Shown: in pieces, positions 36,707-45,056 of the stretch
Position numbering within the stretch: position 1 is the first letter of the stretch
Layout: every line of letters begins with the position of its first letter
Source: Dichomitus squalens LYAD-421 SS1
Taxonomy: Eukaryota; Basidiomycota; Agaricomycetes; Polyporales; Polyporaceae
NCBI RefSeq assembly: GCF_000275845.1
Contig: NW_006766908.1
Span: 196,951-260,950, forward strand
DNA length: 64,000 nt
Reading direction: 5' to 3'
Position numbers and translations under genes: made by a program
The notes under the pieces: generated by a model
What the model saw: the letters and a program-made list of their open reading frames with translations, nothing else
What the model was told of the DNA's origin: nothing
Database searches by the model: none

Positions 36707-37340
36707 AATCAAAACATGGGTTCCCCGGGGTTCATGGACTGAGACTGGCGTCGTCGTTGCGAATATCCCCGCGCAAACGTTTAATGACTATCTTATGGCT
36801 CCTGTTTCTGTAGCAGTATTGAGACCGACCGCCGTAACTGGCGTTCCCTCCTGACGATCGCAGAGCTTTGCAAACCGAAGGTTGCGTGATCAAGACGCCT
36901 GATTCCGGATTCCTGCGTGGCTCCGTGCACTTGACCGGGCTCTCATTCACGCCCTTGCCCCTGCGAGAAACGCTGCTCCCGAGATGGAGCGATGAATAGT
37001 GGCAAGAATTCCACCACTGACATGCCCGCTGCCGGGTTCAAATAGCTGCCCTGAGGTCTGAGAGTGTCACAACAGCCCATCATTCCCGTTGACGTCGCTC
37101 GCACCTCCTTCCTACGCAGATCGCTAAAGCCTGGCGAGCGGTAGCAGCGACCGAAAGGCTGAATCAATTCAGTAGCTAGATCAACCAAATCATCAAGACG
37201 TTCGATGCGTTCAGTCCGAGGCCTCCGGCGTAACGATTCAAACGAGCGTGTTAGTCCGGTCAGTACGGGGTGCGAAAGCACCGTGAGTCGGTATAGTACT
37301 CGAGTAACGAATGCGATTGTCCACGTAAGGAGTGCGTAGA
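36707..37340. other. Intergenic region between convergent genes
   Basis: About 630 bp between the stops of the permease (plus) and the S53 peptidase (minus). A 133-codon open frame on the minus strand shows no domain and is probably chance. 3' UTRs expected. Confidence 0.4.
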
Positions 37341-39424
37341 TCAAGGAAGGAGGAGGAACTGGGGCAGGAGCTTGAGGAAGTTCGGCGTGCCTAGACCACT
37401 GACGGGGTCCCAGCCGGGACGCGCAGCAAAGCCGTTCGTGCCGCAGCCAGGATTTGAACCATTGGTGATGTCATTGAACGCCAGAGAGATGAGAGGGGAG
37501 TAGAGCTATCGCGATGGTGTCAGTTATGGATCGAGGCGCCGATGAGGAGATGCACTTACAGCGGGATTGACCCAACCAACGGGCTTCTTCCCGACCGCGA
37601 GACGAGCATCGTTGATCGCGGAGAGTATGGACGCAAATGTCGGTGCAGACGCGGATGTTCCAGAGACCAGCCTAAACTCGCCGTCGAGCACGACGGAGTA
37701 GTTGAGCCCGTTGGCCGCAACATCAGGGTACGCCCTGCCGGTGGTGTTGAAGACACCGGCCGCGTAGGGCGGAGGGTACGTCTTCAAGTATCCGCCAACA
37801 GCAGCCTTCTGGTAGCTAGGGCGCGGGAAGACGTTGGAGAAACCGCCGCCGGACGGGAACCGCTGGAACACTGCGCTCTCGGGTTCCTCGACCGAGTGTC
37901 CTGGAACGACCTGAGTCGCGCCGACGGAGGTCACGTACGGGCACCCTCCGGGGAACGTGGGGTTGAAGCGGGATGCGCCTTGTTCCTGCTGACCATCCTC
38001 AGTGAGGCAGGAGCCGTCGAACCCAGCCACGCCGGAGTCTCCGGAGGAGTAAACGAACGTGATCCCGGTCAAACTGAGCTTCCCGTACTCCGCGCACTGA
38101 CGTTGCATGTAGGCGGTCGTGAGGTCCGCCTCCTGGTAGCTGTAAGACGTCGAGATGACGTATGCGGTGGGTTTGTTGCCGCAGTCTTCGGGACCATCGT
38201 AGCCTCCGGGTTGGGTGTCAGGATAAACAGAATCTTGGCTGGGGTCGTCGCCACCTTCGAATGTGCAGTAGGAACCGTCTATGCCATCGAGGAAGTTGTT
38301 GAATGAACCGCTCTCGACGTCATCGCCGGTTTGGTATAAAAGCACATCCTGCTTGCTGCCGACGAGACCGAGTACGTATTGGAGATCAAGGCTGGACTCG
38401 CCGGGGTCACCCTCAGGATCGAGGAATCCGCCGTCAATGCTGACTAAGGTGGGACGCTCGCCGACCTGATCCTTGGAGTAGTTGCCGAAGAAGACATCGA
38501 AGTCGGACGGGTTGTGGGTTTGCGGGGTATACTCAACTTTGTGATCGTCGATATCAGATTAATACGCCAATCTTGCAGATTCGCAGACTACTCACCGACT
38601 CCAATCGAGTTTTTATCTGCCGCTACAGGATCGTAGACGAAGTCATACAGCGCACGCAGACACGCGAGGGTGATCGTTTCGTCGCAATGCGCGAGATCCG
38701 TGAAGATGTCCTGAGCGACGAACGGGCGTCAGAAACATTGACCAGGAGCTTGTGCAGCACTTACTTCAATCACGCCACCAATCTTTGGTGTGGTGGCTGA
38801 GCTGAAACCCAGTCCGGTCTTCGGGGCAGACCGCTTGTCTGTGCTTCCATGCCTGCGAACCTTGGCATCGAAGTGCAGCGTCGGGGTGATGAGGTCGACG
38901 TGCTTGGAAACCGTCTCGGGCAAATGGTACGCGCCGTGGCAGGCGACGTGTTCCCCTCCGTCCTCGGAGTGCTCGTACACGAAGTACTCCGTACCTAACA
39001 GACGCTCCGCCTCGGACACGGTCACGTTGGCTGTGATCCAGCTTCCGCTTTTGCTGAGGACGATCCGACTCGCGTCGATGGACCCGTCCTCGATGAGCCA
39101 CTCCCGGACCGTAGCGACGGACTCGGCGGAGGGGCGGAACGCGTTCGCTACCTTGGCAGGGGTCCAGTGCTTGCTATAGTTTGGGGACTCTGGGTGTGCC
39201 ACGTCCAGAAGGTAAGCCTCAAGATTCTCCAGGTTGGACTGTACGAGGCCGACGCTGAGGGGAAGGATCATGTCGGGCTGGGCACGTCGAGCGACGTTCC
39301 ATCCCGAAGGAAGGGACCGACGCGTCTCGTGGGCGACGCGCTTCACGGGCATCGGCGCGCGCGAGGCGGCGGCAGCGAACGAAGCGAGACCAAGGACCAA
39401 GAAACAGAAATGAGTGAGCAGCAT
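37341..39424 (-). CDS. Secreted S53 serine-carboxyl peptidase (sedolisin, tripeptidyl-peptidase type)
   Basis: An acid peptidase secreted as a proenzyme. The ATG at 39424 begins a signal peptide (MLLTHFCFLVLGLASFAAA), followed by the S53 prodomain (residues about 25-200) with NYSKHWTPAKVANAFRPS and the PTLHFDAKVRR junction. The catalytic region shows the Glu/Asp segment GESSLDLQYVLGLVG (near 38,390), the oxyanion Asp in SSGDSG (near 38,040) and the nucleophile in SGTSASAPTFASIL (near 37,650). The last exon has the calcium-site signature FNDIT and GWDPVSGLGTPNF, ending at the TGA at 37341-37343. A longer in-frame opening upstream has no ATG, so 39424 is preferred. TATAAAG lies about 70 bp upstream. 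Several N-glycosylation sequons are present. At least five exons. Confidence 0.93.
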
Positions 39425-39491
39425 CTTAGTCCTGGCCAAAGGGGGGGTGTAAGATGAATGCTTTGGGGAGGCATTGCGTTCGCGAAGCTTT

Positions 39492-39498
39492 CACTTTA
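39492..39498 (-). promoter_or_regulatory. TATA box of the S53 peptidase gene
   Basis: TATAAAG on the minus strand, about 70 bp upstream of the ATG at 39424, at the usual distance for a strongly expressed secreted-enzyme gene. Confidence 0.55.
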
Positions 39499-40365
39499 TA
39501 CCCTGCTCGCTTTAGGCGGACGAACACTGATATGCAGCCTACGGTGATGGCGGGGAAGAACCTGATGGATTCAGTCTCCGTGCAGCACGAGGTTACACCA
39601 CGGATGCACTTGTCTGCGGGATCCGCGCGAGTCCGGGCGCCCGGCCGTAACCTTTCAGTGTCTCTTTTACAAACGAGGTGGTGCACCATCTGACACTGTC
39701 TGTGGAATTGCAGTCTTGGATGTGGGAAGCGACTGGGTGTGGATGCTAGCTTAGCCGCCGAAGGGAGACATAATCAATTGATGTTGCGGTTGTTGTCAAG
39801 ACAGGATTTGTAGCTATTACTAACGCCCACTGCCGGACCCGCTTGAGCGCTGGGCTGGCAAGAGCATTGAACGGCCTGGTAAAGTTCATACCCTTCCAAC
39901 TATGCAGTACTGCTGACAGGATGCAATGCTTCTCAGCCGGCTCGGCTGTCACAAAGCACGATACTATAATGCACTGTAGTCAAAAGGTGGTCCACTTCCA
40001 ATCCAAATTCCGTATGCAGGATGTCATGAGGTATGGTGACGTAAAACCGCGAGCTAGACGAGGAAGTACCTCGTCTCCGGTCGGTACTCGAGGCTACAGA
40101 TGAACACGAGCCTCGATTGTGTGCCAGTGGTCACAACGATGTGGTCAAATATTCTTTTGGACGTCTTCGTCCGCGCTGCAATCGAAGGGAAGCAGAACGC
40201 ATCGCCAGATTCGATCGTCATTGCAGCATCATTCGATCCAAGAACAGAGGCTCGTCGTTCGACAGTACAGGTTCTTCGACCGGGACTCCTTGGTATTGTG
40301 AGCACGTATTCTTTAGGGCGGATCCTGGCACGTCTGCTCACCTATTGAACATTGGCCACCAGAAG
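39499..40365. other. Intergenic region, no gene recognised
   Basis: About 870 bp between the peptidase promoter and the F-box gene stop. No coding exon recognised. Confidence 0.4.
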
Positions 40366-41949
40366 TTAGTCGAGCCGTCCAGGAAGAACGAGCACGTCTG
40401 AAACGAGAGCCCTCAACCTCTCCATGCGGCTCTCCGACAGTGGCTGCGAAATCTCGTTGTAGTACTCCAGCTTCTCTAGCGACGCACCCAACGAAGCCCG
40501 CCACTCGATCGCTATGGCCAACAACTCGTGCACGCCGCCACCGTTCGTGCACGTGATGGCGAGCTGTTTGAGGTGGAAGCAGACCGGGCGGCGCAGTGCG
40601 CGGAGTAACCGTTGGCAGGAGCGGACGCGCACGGCGAGCGACACCAGGAATGGAAGAGAGGCGAGCGTGATCAGCCAGGCGTTCTTCGTCACTGTGTAGT
40701 CGGGCCAGCATTCGAGGACGAGGGAGGTGATATGAGCAGCAGACGAGAAGACATCCACCGTGTCGTAGAGAGTAGCGGAGCATTCTGTGACGACCCGACC
40801 AGCTCTGCGCACCGGTGTCGGGGTAGACAGGGTCAAGTTGACGCGCTCGGTATGCCCCGCGAGACCCTGGATTTCGCTGTACAAGGTCGTGTTTGTGGGC
40901 AGCTTCAAGTGCAGTGTGTCTACTGCGCCGAGGGTCGCTAGAGGTGGGGCTGTGGGGATGATGTGGCTGGGCAGGCTGATACTTGTGGCTCTCACTTCCA
41001 GGTGGGCAGTGGGCGGCACCGCAATTTTGCTGAGGAATTCCACCGTATAGGACGGCGTCGTCCCACCACTGAGATCATCGATAACGCATCGGCGCAGACG
41101 AGGTAGAGGACAAGGAAGAAGGAGTGCATCGAAGGGAAGGTTGATACCCCTGGGATACATCCACTTCGTGAGAGTCAATTCCTCCAATTGAGGACACAGC
41201 TGCAGAGCCATGAGGACCAACTTTAGGTCGAGAGCGTCTGTGTCGTGAATAATGGTCCTTAGGGTCGGGAACGCCAGTGACGGGACGAGCAATAAACCTT
41301 CGGGTAATTGTAAGCTGCGCAGGCGCGGAAAATTGGCAACACTTGGAGGGGTGTGATCTCGGGGATTGAGGGCGTCTGAACGGGAGGGTTGTACGGTAAC
41401 TGCGTTGCAATGCAGGGTTTGTAGTCCCGGCATAGCCAATTGGATGAAGTCGAAAGTAACGGAAGGATCGTTCCATGGCAAGACAATGAATAGCTCAGAA
41501 AGATGGCTAAGTCGTCCATTTTCTTGAAGAGTGCTGAGGAACTTTAGACGGAGTGTGTTGTCTATGTAGTACAGGGTGTACGGAAGGGACGCGGTACGCT
41601 GGAGGAAGGTGAGAATGTCATTGAAGTGCTTGGGCCGCGAAGGATTCTTGATAATAGCGACCATATCGACCCAAAAATCCGGGGTCTTGTAAATCAGGTC
41701 CCGCCATGTACGACAGACATGCGCGAGCTTGATGTGGGAGCGCTGCGTCGGGGACACTAAGGAGAAGATATGGATGAGGACTTCTGAAGGTAGTTTCGTG
41801 TGGATAGGCGCTGCGCTGTTCCGGAGTTGCCAAACGTAGTCTGCAAAATCCTCTTTCATCGGTCGGTATTCCTGAAGGTGTCGGGAGTCGGCTGCTTGGA
41901 GCTGGTTGGGGGCCAGCCCGGAGAGTAGTGCTAGATCGCTTTCGGGCAT
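40366..41949 (-). CDS. F-box protein
   Basis: A 527-residue single-exon F-box protein. Near residue 53 the F-box starts as LPSEVLIHIFSLVSPTQRSH and ends in HVCRTWRDLIYKTPDFW. The rest is a long leucine-rich, irregular LRR-like region (for example FPRLRSLQLPEGLLLVPSLA, CPQLEELTL), as in most basidiomycete F-box proteins. Such proteins bind Skp1 in SCF ubiquitin ligases; the target is unknown. The start at 41949 gives MPESDLALLSGLAPNQL. A paralog fragment at 44,200-44,454 has about 15 extra residues before the equivalent PESDL. Here an ATG at 41989 opens a similar peptide (MDDQTVHRAGPF) in the neighbouring frame, so a one-base change may have removed the original N-terminus. The transposon at 42059-42892 is inserted just upstream. 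Confidence 0.85.
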   Translation of the reverse strand: MPESDLALLSGLAPNQLQAADSRHLQEYRPMKEDFADYVWQLRNSAAPIHTKLPSEVLIHIFSLVSPTQRSHIKLAHVCRTWRDLIYKTPDFWVDMVAIIKNPSRPKHFNDILTFLQRTASLPYTLYYIDNTLRLKFLSTLQENGRLSHLSELFIVLPWNDPSVTFDFIQLAMPGLQTLHCNAVTVQPSRSDALNPRDHTPPSVANFPRLRSLQLPEGLLLVPSLAFPTLRTIIHDTDALDLKLVLMALQLCPQLEELTLTKWMYPRGINLPFDALLLPCPLPRLRRCVIDDLSGGTTPSYTVEFLSKIAVPPTAHLEVRATSISLPSHIIPTAPPLATLGAVDTLHLKLPTNTTLYSEIQGLAGHTERVNLTLSTPTPVRRAGRVVTECSATLYDTVDVFSSAAHITSLVLECWPDYTVTKNAWLITLASLPFLVSLAVRVRSCQRLLRALRRPVCFHLKQLAITCTNGGGVHELLAIAIEWRASLGASLEKLEYYNEISQPLSESRMERLRALVSDVLVLPGRLD

Positions 41950-42049
41950 GGGAAAACGGTCCCGCCCTATGAACGGTCTGGTCGTCCATTGTCTGGGTAT
42001 GGCTAGCGGTTTGCGACCTAGAGATGTGAGATGTTGCGAGAGTTCACTG

Positions 42050-42058
42050 GGTTTTTTG
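42050..42058. repeat. 9-bp target-site duplication, left copy
   Basis: GGTTTTTTG directly abuts the left inverted repeat and is repeated at 42893-42901 directly abutting the right one. Nine-base duplications are characteristic of Mutator-like elements. Confidence 0.8.
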
Positions 42059-42167
42059 TAGTCTCGTGACCAGACGTTCGGAGCTTGAATCGGATGCGAA
42101 AAACCGGGGGCATCCGAGCTCCTGAACGTCTGGTGGCTTTACCCCCGTGACTCCCCGCTCGGTGACC
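42059..42167 (+). repeat. Left terminal inverted repeat (109 bp)
   Basis: Starts TAGTCTCGTGACCAGACGTT and is identical to the reverse complement of 42784-42892 at all 109 positions. It contains nested palindromic arms: 42070-42079 with 42124-42133, 42080-42084 with 42118-42122, and 42091-42097 with 42110-42116, so each TIR could fold into its own hairpin. Confidence 0.95.
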
Positions 42168-42353
42168 TGTGGTCACATATCGATCCCATTTGAGGCAGTC
42201 TGAACAAGTCGGAGGGCGACTCCAGTGTGCGATGTGGCGGCCTGCTGTTGTAGTTACACCTTGCGAAACCTCCTGTACTGGACACAATGATCTCCTGGAT
42301 TATCATGTCTGGCTTGCTCTAATATACTCTACATGGCTATCGTTACTCTCTGA

Positions 42354-42572
42354 CTACTGTCCCACGAAGAAGAACATGCCCGCTCATATGCCGTCCTGGA
42401 AGCCGCCAGAGAAGCCGCCAAAGCCTCGCGTGGATACAACTCGGAGGCCACACAGCAAAGGCTTGAAGAGACCTTCCGACAGCGCATGGGAGGGAAGGTG
42501 CCACACCAGTGGCAGGCGGATGTCTCAGAGGCGCTGTTGGTGGGATTAGACTGGGTGCACGAGGATCTGTAA
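42354..42572 (+). pseudogene. Captured helicase-like gene fragment inside the element
   Basis: An open frame of 72 codons bounded by an in-frame stop at 42351-42353 and the TAA at 42570-42572, without a usable ATG. It is Ala/Glu/Arg-rich, with LEAAREAAKASRGYNSEAT and RQRMGGKVPHQWQADVSEAL. The WQADVSEALLVGLD stretch resembles the segment just before Walker A in fungal RecQ-like and DEAD/DEAH helicases; the Walker A motif itself is absent. I read it as a captured piece, not a working gene. Confidence 0.45.
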
Positions 42573-42783
42573 GCGCCCATGGAGCGGACTACTGTGTACT
42601 GCCTATATGAGAGATAGACAGATTGAGTATGGAGGATGTGTAGCAAAGGCTTGTAGATGTCATAGAGACGTACCAGTTAGAGGAGTGTCGACAAAGAGCG
42701 GAGTAGGCTCAGCGCGACTCGAAGATAGCGGGGAGATAAGCAGGCAGACGCGCACGAAGGACAAGAGGCAGGGAGGTCACACC

Positions 42784-42892
42784 GGTCACCGAGCGGGGAG
42801 TCACGGGGGTAAAGCCACCAGACGTTCAGGAGCTCGGATGCCCCCGGTTTTTCGCATCCGATTCAAGCTCCGAACGTCTGGTCACGAGACTA
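42784..42892 (-). repeat. Right terminal inverted repeat (109 bp)
   Basis: Reverse complement of the left repeat with no mismatch. It carries the same nested palindromes and is followed directly by the second GGTTTTTTG target-site copy (42893-42901). Confidence 0.95.
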
Positions 42893-42901
42893 GGTTTTTT
42901 G
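42893..42901. repeat. 9-bp target-site duplication, right copy
   Basis: GGTTTTTTG immediately after the right inverted repeat, identical to 42050-42058. Confidence 0.8.
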
Positions 42902-43284
42902 CGCTAACTTCGAGTATGATCAGTAGCTGGGAGTAAGTGATCAGATGCGCTATCGATGGTCTAGGCTCGGACAACTTGACGCCAGAAGAAGCCACCCACT
43001 TGGACTTGAATTTCCGCATACCGGGATCTGACCAGTCAACCCCCTGTCACTTGAATCTGCACAAGATGTGTCTTATATAGGCTTTGTACGGGGAGACAAA
43101 AGAGACGAAAGGGAGTCGACACAGAATCGCGATTCTGGAGGCAACATTTTGCACCCTGACCACCCCGAATGCGAAGCACACACACCGCGTCCTAATACCT
43201 CCTCAGTCAGCGCTTACACATATCCAAACGTGCATTTAATAGCTCAATTGAATACAGGACAACACAGAGCGTAGGTAAACACCA
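42902..43284. other. Intergenic region, no gene recognised
   Basis: About 380 bp between the transposon and the stop of the unknown gene at 43285. No coding signal. Confidence 0.4.
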
Positions 43285-43910
43285 TCACGGAGCGTACCCC
43301 CGGACGGGCTGTGCAATAGCACCGAGGTCCGCATGCTGCCTCCGGGGGACCGCAAACGTGAAGTCTTCACCAGGTCGGTCAGCCCGTTTCACCGTGATAT
43401 ACACGCCCTCCGGAACGCTCCACTTCTCTTCGCCCTCTGGAAAGCTCCCCGGAGCAAAGCCCATGTCCGTCTCCCAGGAAGCGAGCGGACCCGCGACATT
43501 GAAAGCGCCTGGGATGTTCGCCGCCGCCGGCCAGAGCGAGTATCCCTTTGGGAGGTTGACGGGTACTTGGCGATGGCTGTCGTACAAGTCGAGACAGTAC
43601 TGGGCGAAACGGTCCATGCCGCCGTCCCACATGCGAATCAGGTAGCAGGAGTTGGGTATACGAACGGTGAACAGGGACGAGTCGCCTGGCAGCGGCTTCA
43701 TCTAGAGTCGTGTGGATGTCAGTTATGGACGTGGCAGACTTGCCCGAAAACTCAAGTCATGCGCACCCCGATTGCCCGGACGCCCGATTCTCTCATCAGT
43801 CGCTGTTGCTCGTTGTTCTTGTCGTAACGCTCGATAAATTGTTGCATATTGCCGTCATTGGCTTCGGGGTGGCAAAACTTGATCATCTTGTGACGATCCT
43901 CCTTTGGCAT
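43285..43910 (-). CDS. Hypothetical protein, two exons
   Basis: Not recognised. The downstream exon (43285-43701) encodes MKPLPGDSSLFTVRIPNSCY, LIRMWDGGMDRFAQYCLDLY, SHRQVPVNLPKGYSLWPAAA and a C-terminal half ending in PRRQHADLGAIAQPVRGYAP, followed by a stop. It has the composition of a soluble, folded protein. An upstream exon ends at ESGVRAIG before a GTGCGC donor and is joined in phase across a short intron. Its first ATG is at 43910 (MPKEDRHKMIKFCHPEAN), but the frame stays open upstream (PALQTFCKADEYILDLLRGL), so the true start may be in a further exon. That upstream stretch overlaps in another frame the tail of the F-box relic, so the 5' end may have been disturbed by rearrangement. 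Confidence 0.55.
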
Positions 43911-44199
43911 GGGCTTCAAGCCTCGCAGCAAGTCAAGTATATACTCGTCGGCCTTGCAGAACGTTTGCAGTGCTGGCTGGACTCCAGTTGCACGTGATTG
44001 CTGTGACGAACTTGTTGGAGTACGAGTCTAAGAGGCTGTGATCAACGTTACCATGATGGAACGGAACCCTGCGGTCACTTCTCACCAGCGATCTGCGAGG
44101 CATGAGGACAGGAGGTTGGGAGGGTGGCGGGGCAGACGCAGATGGTGGATGGGGTTCAGAATAGGCGCCCGTGTGGGTGTCCCGTGGATTCGTAAGCTG

Positions 44200-44454
44200 G
44201 ATGTCGGCACGTCCTGTCGGGAACATATGAATGAGAGGTTCAGGGGGTAGTCTCGCGTGAATGGGCACAGCGCTGTTCTTGATGGTGGAGAGTTGCCTGA
44301 TATAGTCGGTGAGATCCTCTATCATCAAACGGTATTCTAGGATTCGCTTGGAGGCGGCTGCTCGTAGTTGCGCGGGGGGCAGCCCGGAGAGTAGTGCTAG
44401 ATCGCTTTCGGGAAGGGGTGCTGGTCTCGTCTTATGCTTAGTCTGGTTGGCCAT
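44200..44454 (-). pseudogene. Truncated F-box gene copy
   Basis: Starts at the ATG at 44454 (MANQTKHKTRPAPLPESDLA) and follows the intact F-box gene at 40366-41949 for about 75 residues (LLSGLPPAQL, ASKRILEYRLMIEDLTDYIR, AVPIHARLPPEPLIHMF). It loses similarity inside the F-box, where the HVCRTWRDL part is deleted. The frame continues into unrelated Pro/Ser-rich sequence. Upstream sequence CCTAGAGATGTGA is shared with the region upstream of the intact copy, showing a tandem duplication that included the promoter-proximal region. Confidence 0.75.
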
Positions 44455-45056
44455 TGTCTAGGTTCGGGAGGAGGGTTAACGGCTTCCATAACCTAGAGAT
44501 GTGAAACAGCGCCTTGGCTCACTGTGGTATTGGAAGCGTGTGCTCCGAGTACTGCGCTTTGCATAATTCCGTGGATGTATAGGTCCTGTTATACTCGAAG
44601 AGCGTCATAGGCTACCTGAAGGGGGGAAGGTACATATAGTTCGAGGGAGATATTTCTGCGTCGACAGACAAGTGTTCAGCCTTGTCTTGCACCTGAGAAA
44701 ACTTGGTCATCGCATGCCAAGAGCCGGAGGCGTTCAGTAAGGACGTGACAGTGACAATGTGACATCAAGGGATAAACGCCGAAGAAAAATCGGCTTGTCC
44801 ACGGAATATATCGTTAAATGAGAGTGAGCGAGCTGCAATAGCATGTTATCGACGGTGTTCCCTCAGTGGGCGGTCAGCCTCCCCTGTTTGGTAGATGAAG
44901 CGTGCATGGTCGGATTCCCGTATGTTGAGATTAAAGTCTAAGCTGGCGTGACTTCTGCTGGCGCCATCTACAACACCCAGGGCGCCATATTTATAGAATA
45001 CACCGTGTGCGTACACACATACACATCTACAACGCGCAAGGAGCGCCACCCCGAAC
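44455..45056. other. Intergenic region, no gene recognised
   Basis: About 600 bp between the F-box relic and the stop of the AP-1 mu gene. Presumed promoter of the relic and 3' UTR of AP-1 mu. Confidence 0.4.

Larger units (their letters stand above)
42059..42892. mobile_element. Non-autonomous MULE-like DNA transposon (834 bp) with captured sequence
   Basis: Two perfect 109-bp inverted repeats (42059-42167 and 42784-42892) flank about 616 bp of unique sequence, bounded by a 9-bp duplication (42050-42058 and 42893-42901). Long TIRs and 9-bp duplications fit the Mutator superfamily. No transposase is encoded, so the element is non-autonomous. The interior holds an open frame without a start codon (42354-42572, plus) ending in VPHQWQADVSEALLVGLD, which resembles the Q-motif region upstream of Walker A in RecQ/DEAD-type helicases. 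That makes the element Pack-MULE-like. The family assignment is inference; the repeats and duplication are read directly. TIR identity suggests recent movement. Confidence 0.85.

Noticed and set aside
36943..37344. 133-codon minus-strand ORF downstream of the S53 gene
   Set aside because: No domain and no support from splice signals; it lies in the expected 3' UTR.
37542..38306. 254-codon plus-strand ORF opposite the S53 peptidase
   Set aside because: Antisense shadow of clear catalytic-domain exons.
39425..39439. Longer N-terminus for the S53 peptidase
   Set aside because: The upstream codon is TTG, not ATG. The ATG at 39424 gives a proper signal peptide.
42018..42936. Two ORFs on opposite strands with the same peptide (SGARMPPVFRIRFKLRTSGH)
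   Set aside because: They are translations of the two inverted repeats and not a conserved protein family.
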